Shown: positions 28,066 through 62,699 of the stretch, piece by piece
Numbering within the stretch: the first letter of the stretch is position 1
How the letters are laid out: each line of letters begins with the position of its first letter
Program-made: the position numbers and the translations under genes
The notes under the pieces: generated by a model
What the model was told of the DNA's origin: nothing
The model's database searches: none
Seen by the model: only the letters and a program-made list of their open reading frames with translations
Assembly (NCBI GenBank): GCA_963693365.1
Contig: CAVNZM010000001.1
Coordinates: forward strand, 13,888,001-13,952,000
Length of the DNA stretch: 64,000 nucleotides
DNA from: Amoebidium appalachense
Taxonomy: Eukaryota; Ichthyosporea
Reading direction: 5' to 3'

Positions 28066-28419
28066 CTGATGGACTCCCTCCGCTGTAGATGCATCTATCC
28101 GGCCGCCATGACGGGTTTGATGCCACACCCAATCCCTGAGGAAGGGCTGGGGAGGGCACGTGCCAGCTTCGACAGAGTCCTCATGATCCGCTATGCAATA
28201 ATCAATGTACCGTGCAACGAATGGCTGTTCCAGCTTGGCATGATCTTTAGACCAAGATTTGTTTTCCTTAATGACTTTTTTGTTCACCCCATCTGGGTTG
28301 TTTGTTGAACCCGCTGCAGCCAAAAGACAAAAGGCGAGGATAACATGAACGAGAATCCTCAGCAAAGCCCAATGGCCTTGCCCACGTCCAATGCGGACGC
28401 GAGCATGTTTGTAACCCAT
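28066..28419 (-). CDS. Exon encoding a small protein with N-terminal signal peptide or anchor
   Basis: ATG at 28419 opens 118 codons. Basic residues (KHARVRIGRGQGHW) are followed by a hydrophobic stretch LLRILVHVILAFCLLAAAG, a signal peptide or signal anchor. The mature part has two Cys and a Trp-rich patch (FLRDWVWHQTRHGG). The frame meets a donor CAG|GTGATC at 28066-28061, after which a G/C-run begins. A following acceptor at about 27942 would add VVPPF and a stop. Phase does not match the OTU gene exon at 27347, so I keep it separate, though they could share a gene through an exon I missed. Family unknown. Confidence 0.45.
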
Positions 28420-28781
28420 GCTCACACAAAATATGTACTGTCAGTTATGATCGAGCAATAAAGGGTGTTGTCTGTTTTTATTATTTTTATATGGGCCTAC
28501 TGCAATATGATAAGGATGCTAGCGCTGTGTCACACCTGTCAACTGCCAGTCCAGGCTGTGACTGCCCGTTCAAGTACGCCACCACCTGCACGTGGTTGAC
28601 GTGGTCTTGCTTAGCCCGCCTTTCGAGTTTATTCCTCGAATCAGACGCCACCAACGATGAGCCACAAAAACGGGTCAGAAAACGGGTCAGGAACGATTCG
28701 AGCTGATTCGACCCATAATAGTTCGAACCGACCCATTTATGCCCCAAATAAATTTGGCACCAAATAATTTGGCACGAACCT

Positions 28782-28943
28782 GGTGACGTAAAATGTGGCA
28801 CGAATTTATTTGGCACCAGCCCGCTAGCGGAGCACATCCAGGGGTATCCCCAAGCTCCTGTCGGTGCCTGGGCGACATCCTGCCCCATTTTCACCGTTTT
28901 GCAGGCTCGTGCCAAATAAATTTCGTGCCAAATATTACGTCAC
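28782..28943. mobile_element. MITE-like element with about 34-bp terminal inverted repeats
   Basis: The end GTGACGTAAAATGTGGCACG...TTTGGCAC at 28782-28816 is matched in reverse complement at 28910-28943 with three small differences. The interior of about 90 bp is non-coding. A further half copy of the same end lies outside at 28744-28778, so the insertion may be nested or duplicated. Confidence 0.6.
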
Positions 28944-29074
28944 ACCCTAGGAGCTTGGGAATTGAGGGTAGCACCGCTTTTTGCATGTGTGCTTGCCACC
29001 ATGCAGCTTTAAATGAAATGCGAGATTGCTAATGAGTAAAAGAATAGTCTATGGAAACAGGATTTTTGGTTATG

Positions 29075-29404
29075 GCTTTCAGATACAACCCCTCTCACTT
29101 CTTTGTCTCTCTCTATCCTTCCCCCTCCCCCCCCCCCCCCCCCCCCCCCCCCCCCTGGTCCCTCCCACCCGTCCCCACCCCCCCACCCCATCTCCCTACC
29201 CCCCCTCACTTTCTTTAAATAAAAAAAAAAGGTTCCTCTTGGTCACAAGCTACAGCCCTTTCACTTCAAACTTTATCTCTATCCCTTCCCCCCCCCCCCC
29301 CTCCCCCCTCCCCCCCTGGTCCCTCCCACCCGTCCCCCCTCCCCCCTCCCCCTCCCCCCCCCCCCCCCCCCCCCCCCACCCCCTCCCTACCCCCCCTCAC
29401 TTGC

Positions 29405-29444
<40 letters not shown>

Positions 29445-29490
29445 TCCCCCCGATACAAGCCACAGCCCTCTCACTTCAACCTGCAAAATT
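29075..29490 (+). repeat. Tandem duplication of about 190 bp around C- and A-runs
   Basis: The series ACAGCCC-TCTCACTTC, C-run, CTGGTCCCTCCCACCCGTCCC, C-run, CCTACCCCCCTCACTT, A-run, GGT occurs twice (29080-29233 and 29250-29443) with a third start at 29460. Homopolymers differ in length between copies; the words between are nearly identical. Confidence 0.7.
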
Positions 29491-29982
29491 CCCTGCAACG
29501 GAAAAAGTGAAAAGGTTCACACGCGAGCTGAAAAAGTATATGGGTATTTTGTACAACACAACACTATTACAGGCATGAGACACGGGTGACGGGACGGGAT
29601 AGAAAATACCAACACAGCCCATAAGCAGCCCCTAATTAGCACACGGAGCAAACAAACACGCGCACACACGAACAGACAAACACACGCGCACACAGACATG
29701 TGGGGGGGGGGGGGGGGGGGGGGGGAGGGAGAGAGAGAAAGAGAGGTGTCCACCAAAAGTAACACCCACACCGTCCAACGCCATACACACACACAATTCA
29801 CACACGCACACATGTGCATGTGCGCGCACACACACATAGAACCACACACACACATACATACACACACACACACACACACACGCACACACAGACACACTCA
29901 AAGTTTAACACACACGACACACAGTCACACACACACACCACACACACACACACGCTTGCACACACTGAGCGCGCGCGCGCAT

Positions 29983-30018
<36 letters not shown>

Positions 30019-30027
30019 AAACAAAAC

Positions 30028-30215
30028 ACTTATGCAAACACACACACAAACACACAAGGTGGCACACACAATGACACACACACGCACACACACACATAAT
30101 ATACACACGCATAAATATGTACAATGCTATCATGATGTAATGCAGTAGTACGGCACTATATTAGCTATATTAATTATTTATTTATAGAATGCTTTTGAGT
30201 TGATGCACGGTAACG
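30028..30215 (-). repeat. Right arm of the inverted duplication (empty site)
   Basis: Reverse complement of the 21332-21708 arm without the 152-bp insertion. It abuts the cysteine-repeat coding sequence directly in the middle of its CPPG|QFWD motif, so the arm is inverted relative to the coding part when compared with the left locus. Confidence 0.85.
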
Positions 30216-30476
30216 CAGTTCTGGGACGCCAAAAACCAGCAGTGCTGCGACATCAAGACCCCCACACCCTCTCCCGCCTGCCCCCCTGGCCAGTGCTGGG
30301 ACGTCAAGTACAGCCAGTGCTGCGATATCAAGACCAGTGCCCCGGCCCCTCCCGTGGCTGCTGCCCCGGCCGCTGCCTCCGTCCCTCAGGCTGTGATCTT
30401 GGCCCCCCTCAGCACCGCAGACGCAGACTCCAACCTGGAGTTCAACAGTGCCGAGGATGCAGTGGTGGACATGTAA
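30216..30476 (+). pseudogene. Cysteine-repeat protein, 5'-lost second copy
   Basis: One continuous frame from QFWDAKNQQCCDIK through CPPGQCWDVKYSQCCDIK to the tail VPQAVILAPLSTADADSNLEF and a TAA at 30474. Two repeat units remain intact here, against seven broken ones at 21.7-22.5 kb. No start codon or splice acceptor precedes the first unit, because the inverted arm joins directly, so I call it a 5'-lost copy; it could still be a 3' exon. Confidence 0.55.
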
Positions 30477-31164
30477 GATTTTTGCAATTCTGGCATGCAG
30501 ATGGGCGTGTAAATAAGAAATCCATGACTTCTGGATGTAGATTCTGAAATTGTTTCAGAAGTGTTGATATCGCTAGTTAACTTAGAGCTTTTAAAGATCT
30601 TTAATTATCATTACGAATGTATGCCCGTACTGACAGATAAAAACAAACAAGATTTTCTCCATGCGGTGCTGGCCACCATGGACTAGTCAGTGAACACTAT
30701 GTAGTTACAAGTTGCATAGGTTTAACAAATAACTCTGGAAATAAATGACCCATCGTCTAACAATTTGCGTGTGTGCTTATGTGACCCCAAATAACCAAAA
30801 CTGGCCTGCAGCTTGTCTTCTGACGAATGGCACATGCTGTATCATACCCACGCACACACACACATGCACGCGCACACATGCTCGTGCGTGCGCGCGCGCG
30901 CACACACACATACACACACGCACACACACAAACAGCGAGCGCGCGCGCCGTCGCACCCATGGTTCACTTTATTATCCCTCGTTCGATCAACTCATTCAGT
31001 CACTCGCACTGAGGTACACAATACGCAGAGACAAAAGCTATGGCACATGTAAGAATGATTGTGGAAATAATTATGTAGTGAACATGCCACATGCAAAAAG
31101 CCCATCGAAGTGGCCATTCGAACAAGCTTCACGGTCACGTAAGATGAATTATTCTTCCCCCCCT

Positions 31165-31195
<31 letters not shown>

Positions 31196-31431
31196 CCCCG
31201 TCGACGTCACCCCTTTCTTCCTCCCCCCCCCCCTCCCTCCCCCCCCCCCCCCCCCAAAAAAAAAAGCCATTGATCTAAATTCTGTCATGCGTTCATCACA
31301 GTCCTTATGTCTCAATAAAACTCTGCACCTCGAACAAACAACATAGACCACCTTAACTCAAGGCACGGGAACACCACCACACCTTGTCACCAGGCTAATT
31401 TTATTCCCACCGTGTATGCCAACGAGATTTC

Positions 31432-31433
<2 letters not shown>
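30477..31433. other. Gene-free stretch
   Basis: AT-rich sequence, a (CA)n block with CG interruptions (30845-30950) and C-runs (31158-31255). No exon can be supported. Confidence 0.5.
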
Positions 31434-31490
<57 letters not shown>

Positions 31491-31516
31491 TGCGTGCGTG
31501 CGTGCGTGCGTGCGCG

Positions 31517-31610
<94 letters not shown>

Positions 31611-31620
31611 TGTGTGTGTG

Positions 31621-31846
31621 TATTTGGGAGCACTTTGTCCAACTAGTTTCTATTTCCATAACTTGATCATAATTCTAACACTTCAAATAGTATTTCTATC
31701 ACTTGATAATATTTCCAAGTAACTTGATCATATTTCCATCGCTTGATCATACTTCTAACTCCGTTCAAGTAATCATATATATACATAGTACATTATTGTC
31801 CATTCGAAGCTGCTGCAAAACTAGTTGGACAAAGTGCTCCCAAATA
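31621..31846. mobile_element. MITE with perfect 29-bp terminal inverted repeats and TA ends
   Basis: TATTTGGGAGCACTTTGTCC... at 31621-31649 is exactly repeated in reverse complement at 31818-31846 (...GGACAAAGTGCTCCCAAATA). TA at both outer ends fits the TA target of the Tc1/mariner group. The interior of about 170 bp has short ACTTGATCATATTTCC repeats and no ORF. A diverged half of the right end is repeated about 100 bp downstream (31915-32010). Confidence 0.75.
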
Positions 31847-32630
31847 CAAGTAAACCAAATCTACTATGATACTCATTCTCTATGATTTCCCTAACGAATG
31901 TAAGTATCATCGCCGCAAAACTAGGTGGATAAGTTGCAAAAAACAGGTAAATTAAATCGAGTATTCATTCGCTATGATCTCCCTAACAGATGCATGTTCT
32001 GAACGAAGGGGGTCAATAGCAGGGAAGGCAGCATTGTTATCTTTTGTGGGTAAACGGAGAAGCAGAGTGCACAGATGGGTGTTATGATATACACAACACA
32101 CAGACACACAGGAAAAACACAACCGGAGAGGTGGAACGGTTTCTGAGACGACTTGAAATGTTTTCAACTGCTTGATATTTATTTCAAGATGAAGTCCCTT
32201 TTATACGCAGAGATGTGGAGCCGAGTCGGAGCTCAGCCGACAAATGCTAAGCCAATCAAAAGAACAGAACGAAACCTAAGAGGGCAAATAATCTGCTAAG
32301 CCAATCAAAAGGACCAAAACTATGAGGGTAAATAAATCGAAATACCTGTCGACACATAGAAGATAAATTGTAATCTTCTAATGAAAGTACGGAAACATTT
32401 ACTAAAGCTAAATAAATGAAACCACTTATATATCTATTAGTTCACATCATATATTTATACATGTTCCTAATATAAACACGTCTAAATATAAGTATTCCTA
32501 ATAGCTGGGAAACATAGAGCAATTCTACGTCGTGGGAAAAGAAGGAAAAGGAATGAGGATAGAAAGGAATGGAATGGGAAAGGAATCGAGTGGAATAAAA
32601 GAGGAATGTAGGTTTCTATATTTAGGGAAA
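31847..32630. other. Gene-free AT-rich stretch with small tandem duplications
   Basis: Direct repeats include TGCTAAGCCAATCAAAAG at about 32246 and 32292. Minus-strand open frames here (for example 32167-31952) have no recognisable domain. Confidence 0.4.
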
Positions 32631-33085
32631 TTAATCGAGATCTGATTGGACAACTATGGACACAAACGCACCATGTAAATTTAGTAAAGACGCAAACAAC
32701 ATTACTATGATGTATGTGGGCCAAGTGGCTCGGTGTGTACACAGATCAACGATATCTGTGCACACGGAAACGGGAAAGAAAGAAAGGAAAAAGGGAAAAG
32801 GAAACAAACAACAACAAACTAATAAACATTTGTATAACTCAACTTCTAAGTTCTTGCCGTTATCCATGTGTAGATGACAAGCATAGGGGTTAGGGAAGAT
32901 GCGGGCCAGCAGCCCGGTGTGGGCCAGCGCCAGTCCAAGTTGCTGCAGCCGTGCAGCCTGTGAGTGGCTGGGGGAGACTTCAGAGGACTCATTGCTGTGT
33001 GTCTGTCGGCGCAGCATAGCCAAGCAAAGGTCATGGAGGGGACGCACCACGTTGACTCGGTACGAAGAGAGACCACCGCTGGAGA
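32631..33085 (-). CDS. Unassigned minus-strand exon
   Basis: An acceptor CACATACAG|TC at about 33086 opens a frame (phase 1) reading SSGGLSSYRVNVVRPLHDLC and LQQLGLALAHTGLLARIFPN, with good codon usage and no low complexity, unlike the flanks. The frame runs on to a stop at 32631; the part after HMDNGKNLE (about 32840) looks less coding, and a weak donor GTTGAG occurs there. I do not recognise the family. Upstream exons should lie to the right, within the purine-rich region. Confidence 0.45.
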
Positions 33086-33229
33086 CTGTATGTGTGTTTG
33101 GGGGTGCGGGGAAGGGGGGGGGGGTGGGGGAGGGGGGGGGGGGGGGGGGGAGGGGGTAAAAGGGGGAGGAGAGGGAGGAGTAAAGGGATGGGAGTGGGGA
33201 GTTGCCCCGCCGGGGGGGGGGGGGGGGGG

Positions 33230-33272
<43 letters not shown>

Positions 33273-34296
33273 GGAGGAGGGGGGGGATGGGGATCGAGGA
33301 AGGGGGGGGGGAGGGGGGAGGGAGGGGCAGGGTGTGTGGCGGTTATCAAACTGTGACCGTGCAGGGCAGAACCTGGCGAAAAGTGGTGGTGTTATCAAAG
33401 CACACTACATATGCGATACGGGTTGATTTGCAGGTTGGAAACAGGCCAAAAACAATACCACGGTGGTTGCACAATTTCCTTAGGAAATTCGTAGACATTT
33501 ACGATGGTGTAAGGCATGGTACAACAATTTCATGAAAAAATTCCTTGACATTAACGATAGTGTGTGGCATTGTACAAGCAAAGCAGCCATTATCGTTATG
33601 GCCTACTCGCCAGAATATTTTTTACTAAGTCTCAGTCCTCGATCGATTCAACCCTAGTGAGCTGAAAGGTGTTTCTGACATATTCGTAAGACAAGTACAA
33701 ACTGGCTCTAATAACATTGATTGGCTTCTAAGAATCCAAATGCTGTCAACTTTATTCGAGCTCTGACAGCTGAGATCGGCTGAGATCGGCTGGGATCGGC
33801 AAACCAGTTGCCAGTCAATCGCAAAGAGATCGGTAAAGATGAAAGCCTGCACTCACACGGCAGTACTACCCTAAATCTAAGTGCCGATCGTGAGTGCAAG
33901 CTAACAGAAACTGAGTGAGAGCAAAAGGAAGACGCGGGCGGGATGGGTTGGGTATAAGTGGCGCTGAGTGAGGGAAGACTGATCAAGGCTTCTCTCGGCT
34001 GCAGCTTTTATAGCCTGCAGCCAAGATTCAGCGCCAGACCATAATTGGTGGAATACATAGCACAAATTATGCTTTCTTGAAAGATAATTGGTGTATTTCC
34101 ACCCAATCACGTCATGATTCGAAGAACCAATCGAAATAGTTTCACTATTGATGATTTAGGCTGCAATTGCAAGGAAATCTTTATGGAAACCTTAATTAAA
34201 TTATGTGCGTACGAGAAGGCAGGGTCTTGAGGCTATAGTATTTTTCAGAGGAACGTTCAGTGCACCAGCGTTTTGTATACAAACGTTTCTCTAAGG
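33086..34296. other. Intergenic region between divergent genes
   Basis: Contains a purine-rich tract (33100-33330), a tandem duplication of about 58 bp (CACAATTTCCTTAGGAAATTC type, 33460-33575) and a triplicated decamer GCTGAGATCG at 33776-33805. It probably includes the beta-TrCP promoter, but no element can be named. Confidence 0.4.
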
Positions 34297-48130
<13,834 letters not shown>

Positions 48131-48233
48131 TTTTCCACCAACCATTGCGCAGCATTAAATAGTATCACGTGACACGCCGCCTCTCGACAACGGACTCACA
48201 CGGTCTTCACTTTAACTTGTCATGCACACAACA

Positions 48234-48296
<63 letters not shown>

Positions 48297-49254
48297 TCTC
48301 TCCCTCTCTCTCTTTTTTTTTTTTCCAAATAGGAATTTTGCAATGTAGAACCCCCAAGTAGGGTGTCAGGTCTTTTTTTGGACACGGCAGCCCGATAGAT
48401 GCAATTTGAGGGTGGGGAATAACGTTTAGTCGTCGATGGCTAATATGAATGGGGCAAAATGCCCCTCCCCCTGCTTCCTTTAGCCCCTCTCTTCCGTTCA
48501 TGCTAATTAGTCAGGTCATGATAACCAGCAGAGTGCAAGTGTGCGTGCACAGTGCACGAGTGCAGATGGCCACACACAAATCTATCAAGTTTTCGAATTA
48601 TTAGCATCCAAATATTTCCACCCTGTTGTTACGGTAGTGTCTCTGAATGCCCGAAAGACTTGTTTACAGGATGTCGTTTTTCTTATGTTTTTCCATTTTT
48701 CGATTTGAAATCCCATTCCCCCCCAATCCCCCCCCCCCCCCCCCCCAAAAAAAAAGACCCCCCCTGTCTTCCTTTTTCTCTCCTTTTTAAGGAGATATAT
48801 ACTCGCTTTCAATACTTCCCCCCCCCCCCCCCTTTTTTTTTTGTGAGTGTGCGTGCACAGGGAGTGGGTGTGCGCGCGCGTGTGCGTGTGTGTATGGGGC
48901 GGTGGTGATTGGGGGGGGGGAGATATGCTAAGAAAGGTACTCCCTTCTGACTTTCCGTTCTTTATATACCATATATCATTACCTGTAAAGCCAATAACAA
49001 CTGTAAGACAACCCTGATGTATATATGTTGCACAGACTGGGTCTGTGCTGTAAACATGAATTATTACATCCTCTCATAGTATGAGGAATGATTTCTCCAT
49101 AGTCAAAAAGCTTGCATTTTCCCTCCTCCTCCTTCTCCCTACCCTCCCTCCTCCCTTCCCACAAAAAAAAAAAAAAAAATCATCCTTTCTGAGGCTTTTT
49201 CGTGAGATCCCTTGGTGCTGTGTTGTGTGTGTAGGCACCACCATATGTATGGAC

Positions 49255-49297
<43 letters not shown>

Positions 49298-50066
49298 ATG
49301 TGTGCGCGCTCGTTTGTGTGTGCATGTGCGCATGTGTGCATGTGGGTGGGTGGGTGTTTGGGTGGGGTGTTTGGTGGGAGGGCCGCCCGGGGTGTGTAGA
49401 CATGTACATGGAGGTGTGGCACACAGGTGCTTGTGTTTTGCAGTGAACAGATGCACCTGTACATGTGCACATACGTTTACGACTCGGCAACGTGCAACTC
49501 AACAGCATACGTAAGTTTACCCAAAAACAAACCATGCTCCATGCACATGCTGAGAACGCGATTCACACTTGAACATGTACAAGAAGTTTGAAAGTGATAA
49601 ACCACAAGGAAATTCCAGCTCGGGGGTAGGACTCCTTTTTATACAGTTACTGCATCTGCCTAAGCTAGGCTAAGAACATCATGCAGCTGTTGGTCAAGAA
49701 CTTGAACATGTTTGAAATCGTCCAAAACAAGTTCTGCTGCACCATCACATCAGCGGTTCGCGAACACCTTTGAAATTAATTACTAATGCAATGCAGGTAT
49801 TCTTGCAATTGCAGGCACTGTACCACTTGCTAGTAGGCAAAAGCCAGATGCTAAAGTAAGTGGCCAAACCGGCCCTAGCGAAACCCTCCCCCAACTAGTA
49901 GCTACCAATGGTGCACCTCCCTTCCTCCCTTTTCCCCCCCAACCACCCCCTCCCCCCGAGTCCTCCCGCCCCCCCCTCCCACACACGCACAGACTTTCAA
50001 GACACGCACACGCACAACACGCGCACAACAACGCACAACACGCACACGCACACGCACACGCACACA

Positions 50067-50109
<43 letters not shown>

Positions 50110-50234
50110 ATACCATACACACACACGCGCGCGCGCGCACACACACACGCGCGCGCGCGCGCACGCACACACACGTTTCTCACACACGTGCACAGGCACA
50201 CACACACACACACACACACATTTCTCACATACGT

Positions 50235-50289
<55 letters not shown>

Positions 50290-51706
50290 CACACACGCGT
50301 GTTTGTCAAGAGTCACACACCAAAAAAACAACCGAATGGCGTTCCAATCACAAACTGAGCAATAATTGGTGTAATATCATGCAGGCTCACGACGTTTTAA
50401 TACCTCCTACACTCTAATAGTTTTCATTTTTCCGTAGCTTTTTAAGACTTCATCAGCTGGCATCAATTCTTTTTGAAAATTACTCAATCGATAAAACCCC
50501 AGGACCTTGACAGACCTTCCACGGTCATCGCACTGTATGTCAACAAATATATAGCACTTCCAGCTAATGTTTCATCAAGACACGGCCTGAATATGTGCCA
50601 TGGACAGTTTTTCGTCAAGACCAAAGCCACTATGAACAAAGCAACTGATTAGGATCCAGGAGGAAGGTCTTTCTTTACCTTTAGGGTCATCTATCAACAG
50701 AAGGAGTTTAGGAGGTGGCTTCGAAGTGCCCTTTATGACGTCATCAACCCGCAGGCACATCATTATCATGGTGCCTGTTGAATGCCCTGCCGGCATACGC
50801 ACGAGTATATGGTACACACTGTACACCTTCAAAAGTAGTATTTATGAAACGAATGACGTAAAAACAGATATTAATAATTTAAAATAAAACTTTTTTTCCT
50901 AGGTGAGCGCAAGGAGACACAAGTAAGCCTCCTATGGCGTGACGGTGTGCGCTGCCGGGCGACCAGTGCACGGAAGGTTCATGACGTCACGATTACCTTA
51001 CCCAGAAGAGCGATGGCACGGCGCCCGGGCCCAGCAGTCATGCACTCTGTCATCCACCGGGCGTCTGCACAAAAAAAAAACTAAGATACCAAACATCCTG
51101 TCTGGCAAAAACAAGGGTAGATGTTTATGATTCTGCCAAGTTTACCATTTACCAACCGCTGATATGCTATTTTTGTATACCAACGGAAAAGAGTTGTAGC
51201 TAAAAATAGTATGTACTGTACAGGCTGTGAGCTACCCATTCACCCATCACCTTGCGAGTCAATAGAACGTTGTGTGGTTAGTTTCGATGAGACACTAAAC
51301 TAGTAATTTAGTAATTACCAGCGTTCCTACTCTTTAATTATTCGAGAGTGCGTCCTCCTCTTCCGCCCCTCCCCTTCCCCTTCCTTCCACACACGCACAC
51401 ACACATGCACACACACACGCACACACACACACACGCGCGCACTGATGCAAGTATGCAAGCGTACCACCTTTGCCTTTTTCTCCTTCCATTTTTCCAATGA
51501 AAAAACCGAAACGACTTGTAGTTATCAGGTTGTATCCTCATAGGAGCTAATTTGATACTAGAAGGGCAAGGGACTATCTGCCTCATCTATAAACGAAATC
51601 AGTCTTCTTCTTGAAAAAAATCAAGTTATCGTTTTAATCTTTCTTTCTTTTTTTTTTTTATGCATCCGTGTTTGTCCTGCAAGAGGTACTAGAAACAAAG
51701 ACGCGC
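48131..51706. other. Intergenic stretch with weak exon candidates
   Basis: After the beta-TrCP stop come (CT)n, C-runs, T-rich and (CA)n tracts. On the plus strand, 49449-49510 (APVHVHIRLRLGNVQLNSI) and 50905-51083 (ERKETQVSLLWRDGVRCRAT, ending at a TAA) can be joined in phase as part of a small gene, but there is no homology and the link is weak. The 5' UTR of the transporter should lie near the right end. Confidence 0.3.
50407..50832 (-). pseudogene. Possible broken minus-strand coding remnant
   Basis: Two adjacent minus-strand frames have coding-like composition: 50832-50575 (KPPPKLLLLIDDPKGKERPS) and 50571-50407 (CYIFVDIQCDDRGRSVKVLG and FQKELMPADEVLKSYGKM). They are in different frames with stops between. 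They may be two exons (a donor AAAG|GTAAAG lies within the first) or a frameshifted remnant. No family is recognised. Confidence 0.3.
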
Positions 51707-60127
<8,421 letters not shown>

Positions 60128-60854
60128 ACTTACGACCCAACTATGGAAATTTTTGGAATTGAGACGGCACGGTTTTTTTCTACCTTAAACCTGTGAGGTC
60201 TGCTGGCGATTTGATTGGCTCGATCAATGCGACAATCGCCGATTGTGCCGAACGATAGTGTGATTGTGCAAATTGAGTCGACGAACCTTGTTGGTAGGTT
60301 ACGACTGGTTTTTTGGACCGATTCGTACACACGGCGCCCCTGAAATCGGGCGATATGCGGGGGCCTTTAGATTTTTGCGTGCGGGGGCCTTTAGATTTTT
60401 TTGTGCGGCATGTGCAAATTCACCTGTGTGCAGTTTTTGGATACGCGTTTTGCTATAGTGCCATGAAATTTTCGCGGGATTTGGCTGCTGTATCATACGC
60501 AACGGCAATTGTGTGGACCGTTCATTTGGCTGCACCACCTGTATATACTGTAATACGAGAATTTCCCGGGTTTTTTTTGTTGCGAAAATTGGAAAACGCC
60601 CGTGTGCATAGAATATCTTAGTTGTCGCCGTCTTAGTTGGGTTTCTACCCTTTTGTTTAGCAAATTCTATAGGGTTTTATGCGTCTTTTATGGAGTCGCG
60701 ATTTTGTGGGGAAATGGAAGCATTGCACGTGATTTTTCGCTTGGGCATGCGTGTGCGTACATGTGTGGGTGTGTGTGTGTGTGTGAGCACGTGTGTGGGC
60801 ATGCCTTGGAGAGCGGTGGGGTGGTGGGGTTGGGCTTTTGTGGGTGGTGGTGGT

Positions 60855-60905
<51 letters not shown>

Positions 60906-61764
60906 ATTGGTGGTATGTAGCAGTATAGAAATTGTAAGTAACATTATGGTTGACGATGGGTAGTTAAGAGTTCTTGTTGGTTGATGGCAATGACCATGAC
61001 ATGCTGTATCTACCTATATTAATTTCGGATGATAAATATCATATCAGGGTGTGTTGCACGATGTTATACTCGGACTGTAGTATACAGCTCTAGTACTAGG
61101 TAGCCATTATGGCGAATTTGATAAAAACGTTAGAGCAAAACCTGACTAAGAAACGGGCCCGAGTCCTGTACTAGGATTCTGTTTGGAATGATAACACCAG
61201 CCAAATAAAGACCGAAATAAAGGCCGCCTCTCTAGTTATGCGTGCGAGTGAACGTTTACATACAGACGCTGTAACATCATGATTTGATCATATCGATACA
61301 TAGCCGCATGCATGCACGTGCGCAAACAGTCCCCGACACAAAGACTCAGAATGCACACACGCCTCTCACGGTGACCCTGTGTCTGTAAGGGGCACCGTAC
61401 AAAAAAGGTGCATAGGCCAGCACTGCGACCGCTGTCGATCGGGCTCACGGTCAGTATTACCGTATATTCAGGCTTTCCGGCCAGGATTTTTTTTTTTTAG
61501 AGTCTTCATTAATTCACACACGTACACATGTAGTGTGATCACGGCCTTTGTCATGTTTGTTACGTGGCAGCGCAAATGCGTACGCACGTTGCTTACACAT
61601 CCACGCGTTTATTTTTTCCGTCTTATCGGAAACCGTTGAATCAAATTATCCGTTCGTTCCGTGGAAAAACTGCCAGAAGGAAAAAATACAACTAAATACT
61701 ATATGAGCCATTCGTAATGTGACTTTTTCAAATGATGTTTGTGGCATACTATTCGGGACCGAAC

Positions 61765-61807
<43 letters not shown>

Positions 61808-62690
61808 CCCCTTCCTCCCGTAGCTCCCTCCCTCGAGATCTCTCCGGATCCCTCCCTCGCATCCCTCCCTCGGGCCGGTTGCATATAATTTAATTTCTCC
61901 CCACGCTTGTAAGTAGCTTCTAACATCTGGATATCAAGTTCCTAAATAGCTACTATGAGCCTCTTGCTTTTTATGATTTTGTATCGCATAGTAATTTTGT
62001 CATATTTTGCATGTTCGAAAGATCCGGCCAGCTCTGGTCCCCGTTATTAAATGCGGTTATGTAATCAACCCGGACCCCCTCGATCTTTGGCCTTCAATTT
62101 GTCACTCCAGCGCGTGCCAATTCGAATATCGTACTACCAACACTTACATAAATCAATAAAAATTAACTTTAAGTTAAAAATCTTAACCCAGTACAAAATG
62201 CGCTAATCAGCTCCGCACAGTGAGGATTGCACAGTAGACCACGAGGTACGCAGCATTGACATCCCGTGAATTGTCAACATTTTCCGAATCCTTTCCAAAT
62301 TTAAAGCATGATGATAAACGATTGTACCAACGGTTCGTACATGTGCGTGTGGCAGCGCATTTGACACTCACTGGGTCGTTGCCATTATGTAACCTTTTTA
62401 AAAAAAATTTAAAAGAAAAATAAAATACAAAGATGTGGCGCCCAGTGGGCCACTCACTCACACTCGAGCACTGGCACGTGACTCTGTGAAGCCAAACCCA
62501 AAAAAAAATAACTGCTCAAAAACTTAAAATAATTGTGGCATAGGTCCAGCTATGCCCATCAATATAAACTTTAAACGCTATTGTGTACCAATTATTAAAC
62601 ACTGTCTTTAAATCGCTTAGTATTGTCCCATGGTATTCAACTTGAACGAGATTATATATCAATCACCCTTGTAATTTAGTTTAACTTTAA
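60128..62690. other. Gene-free stretch
   Basis: AT-rich sequence with a G-run (60855-60904), a C-run (61767-61806) and a 20-bp direct repeat GCGGGGGCCTTTAGATTTTT at about 60358 and 60381. No exon with supporting splice sites or domains was found, including none for the missing transporter segments. Confidence 0.5.
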
Positions 62691-62699
62691 ACAAAGCGA

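Noticed and set aside
28487-28915. 142-codon minus-strand open frame
   Set aside because: It runs through the inverted-repeat element at 28782-28943 and shows no domain.
60264-60621. Plus-strand open frames after the transporter
   Set aside because: Contain a 20-bp direct repeat, no domain and no splice signals joining them to the upstream exons.
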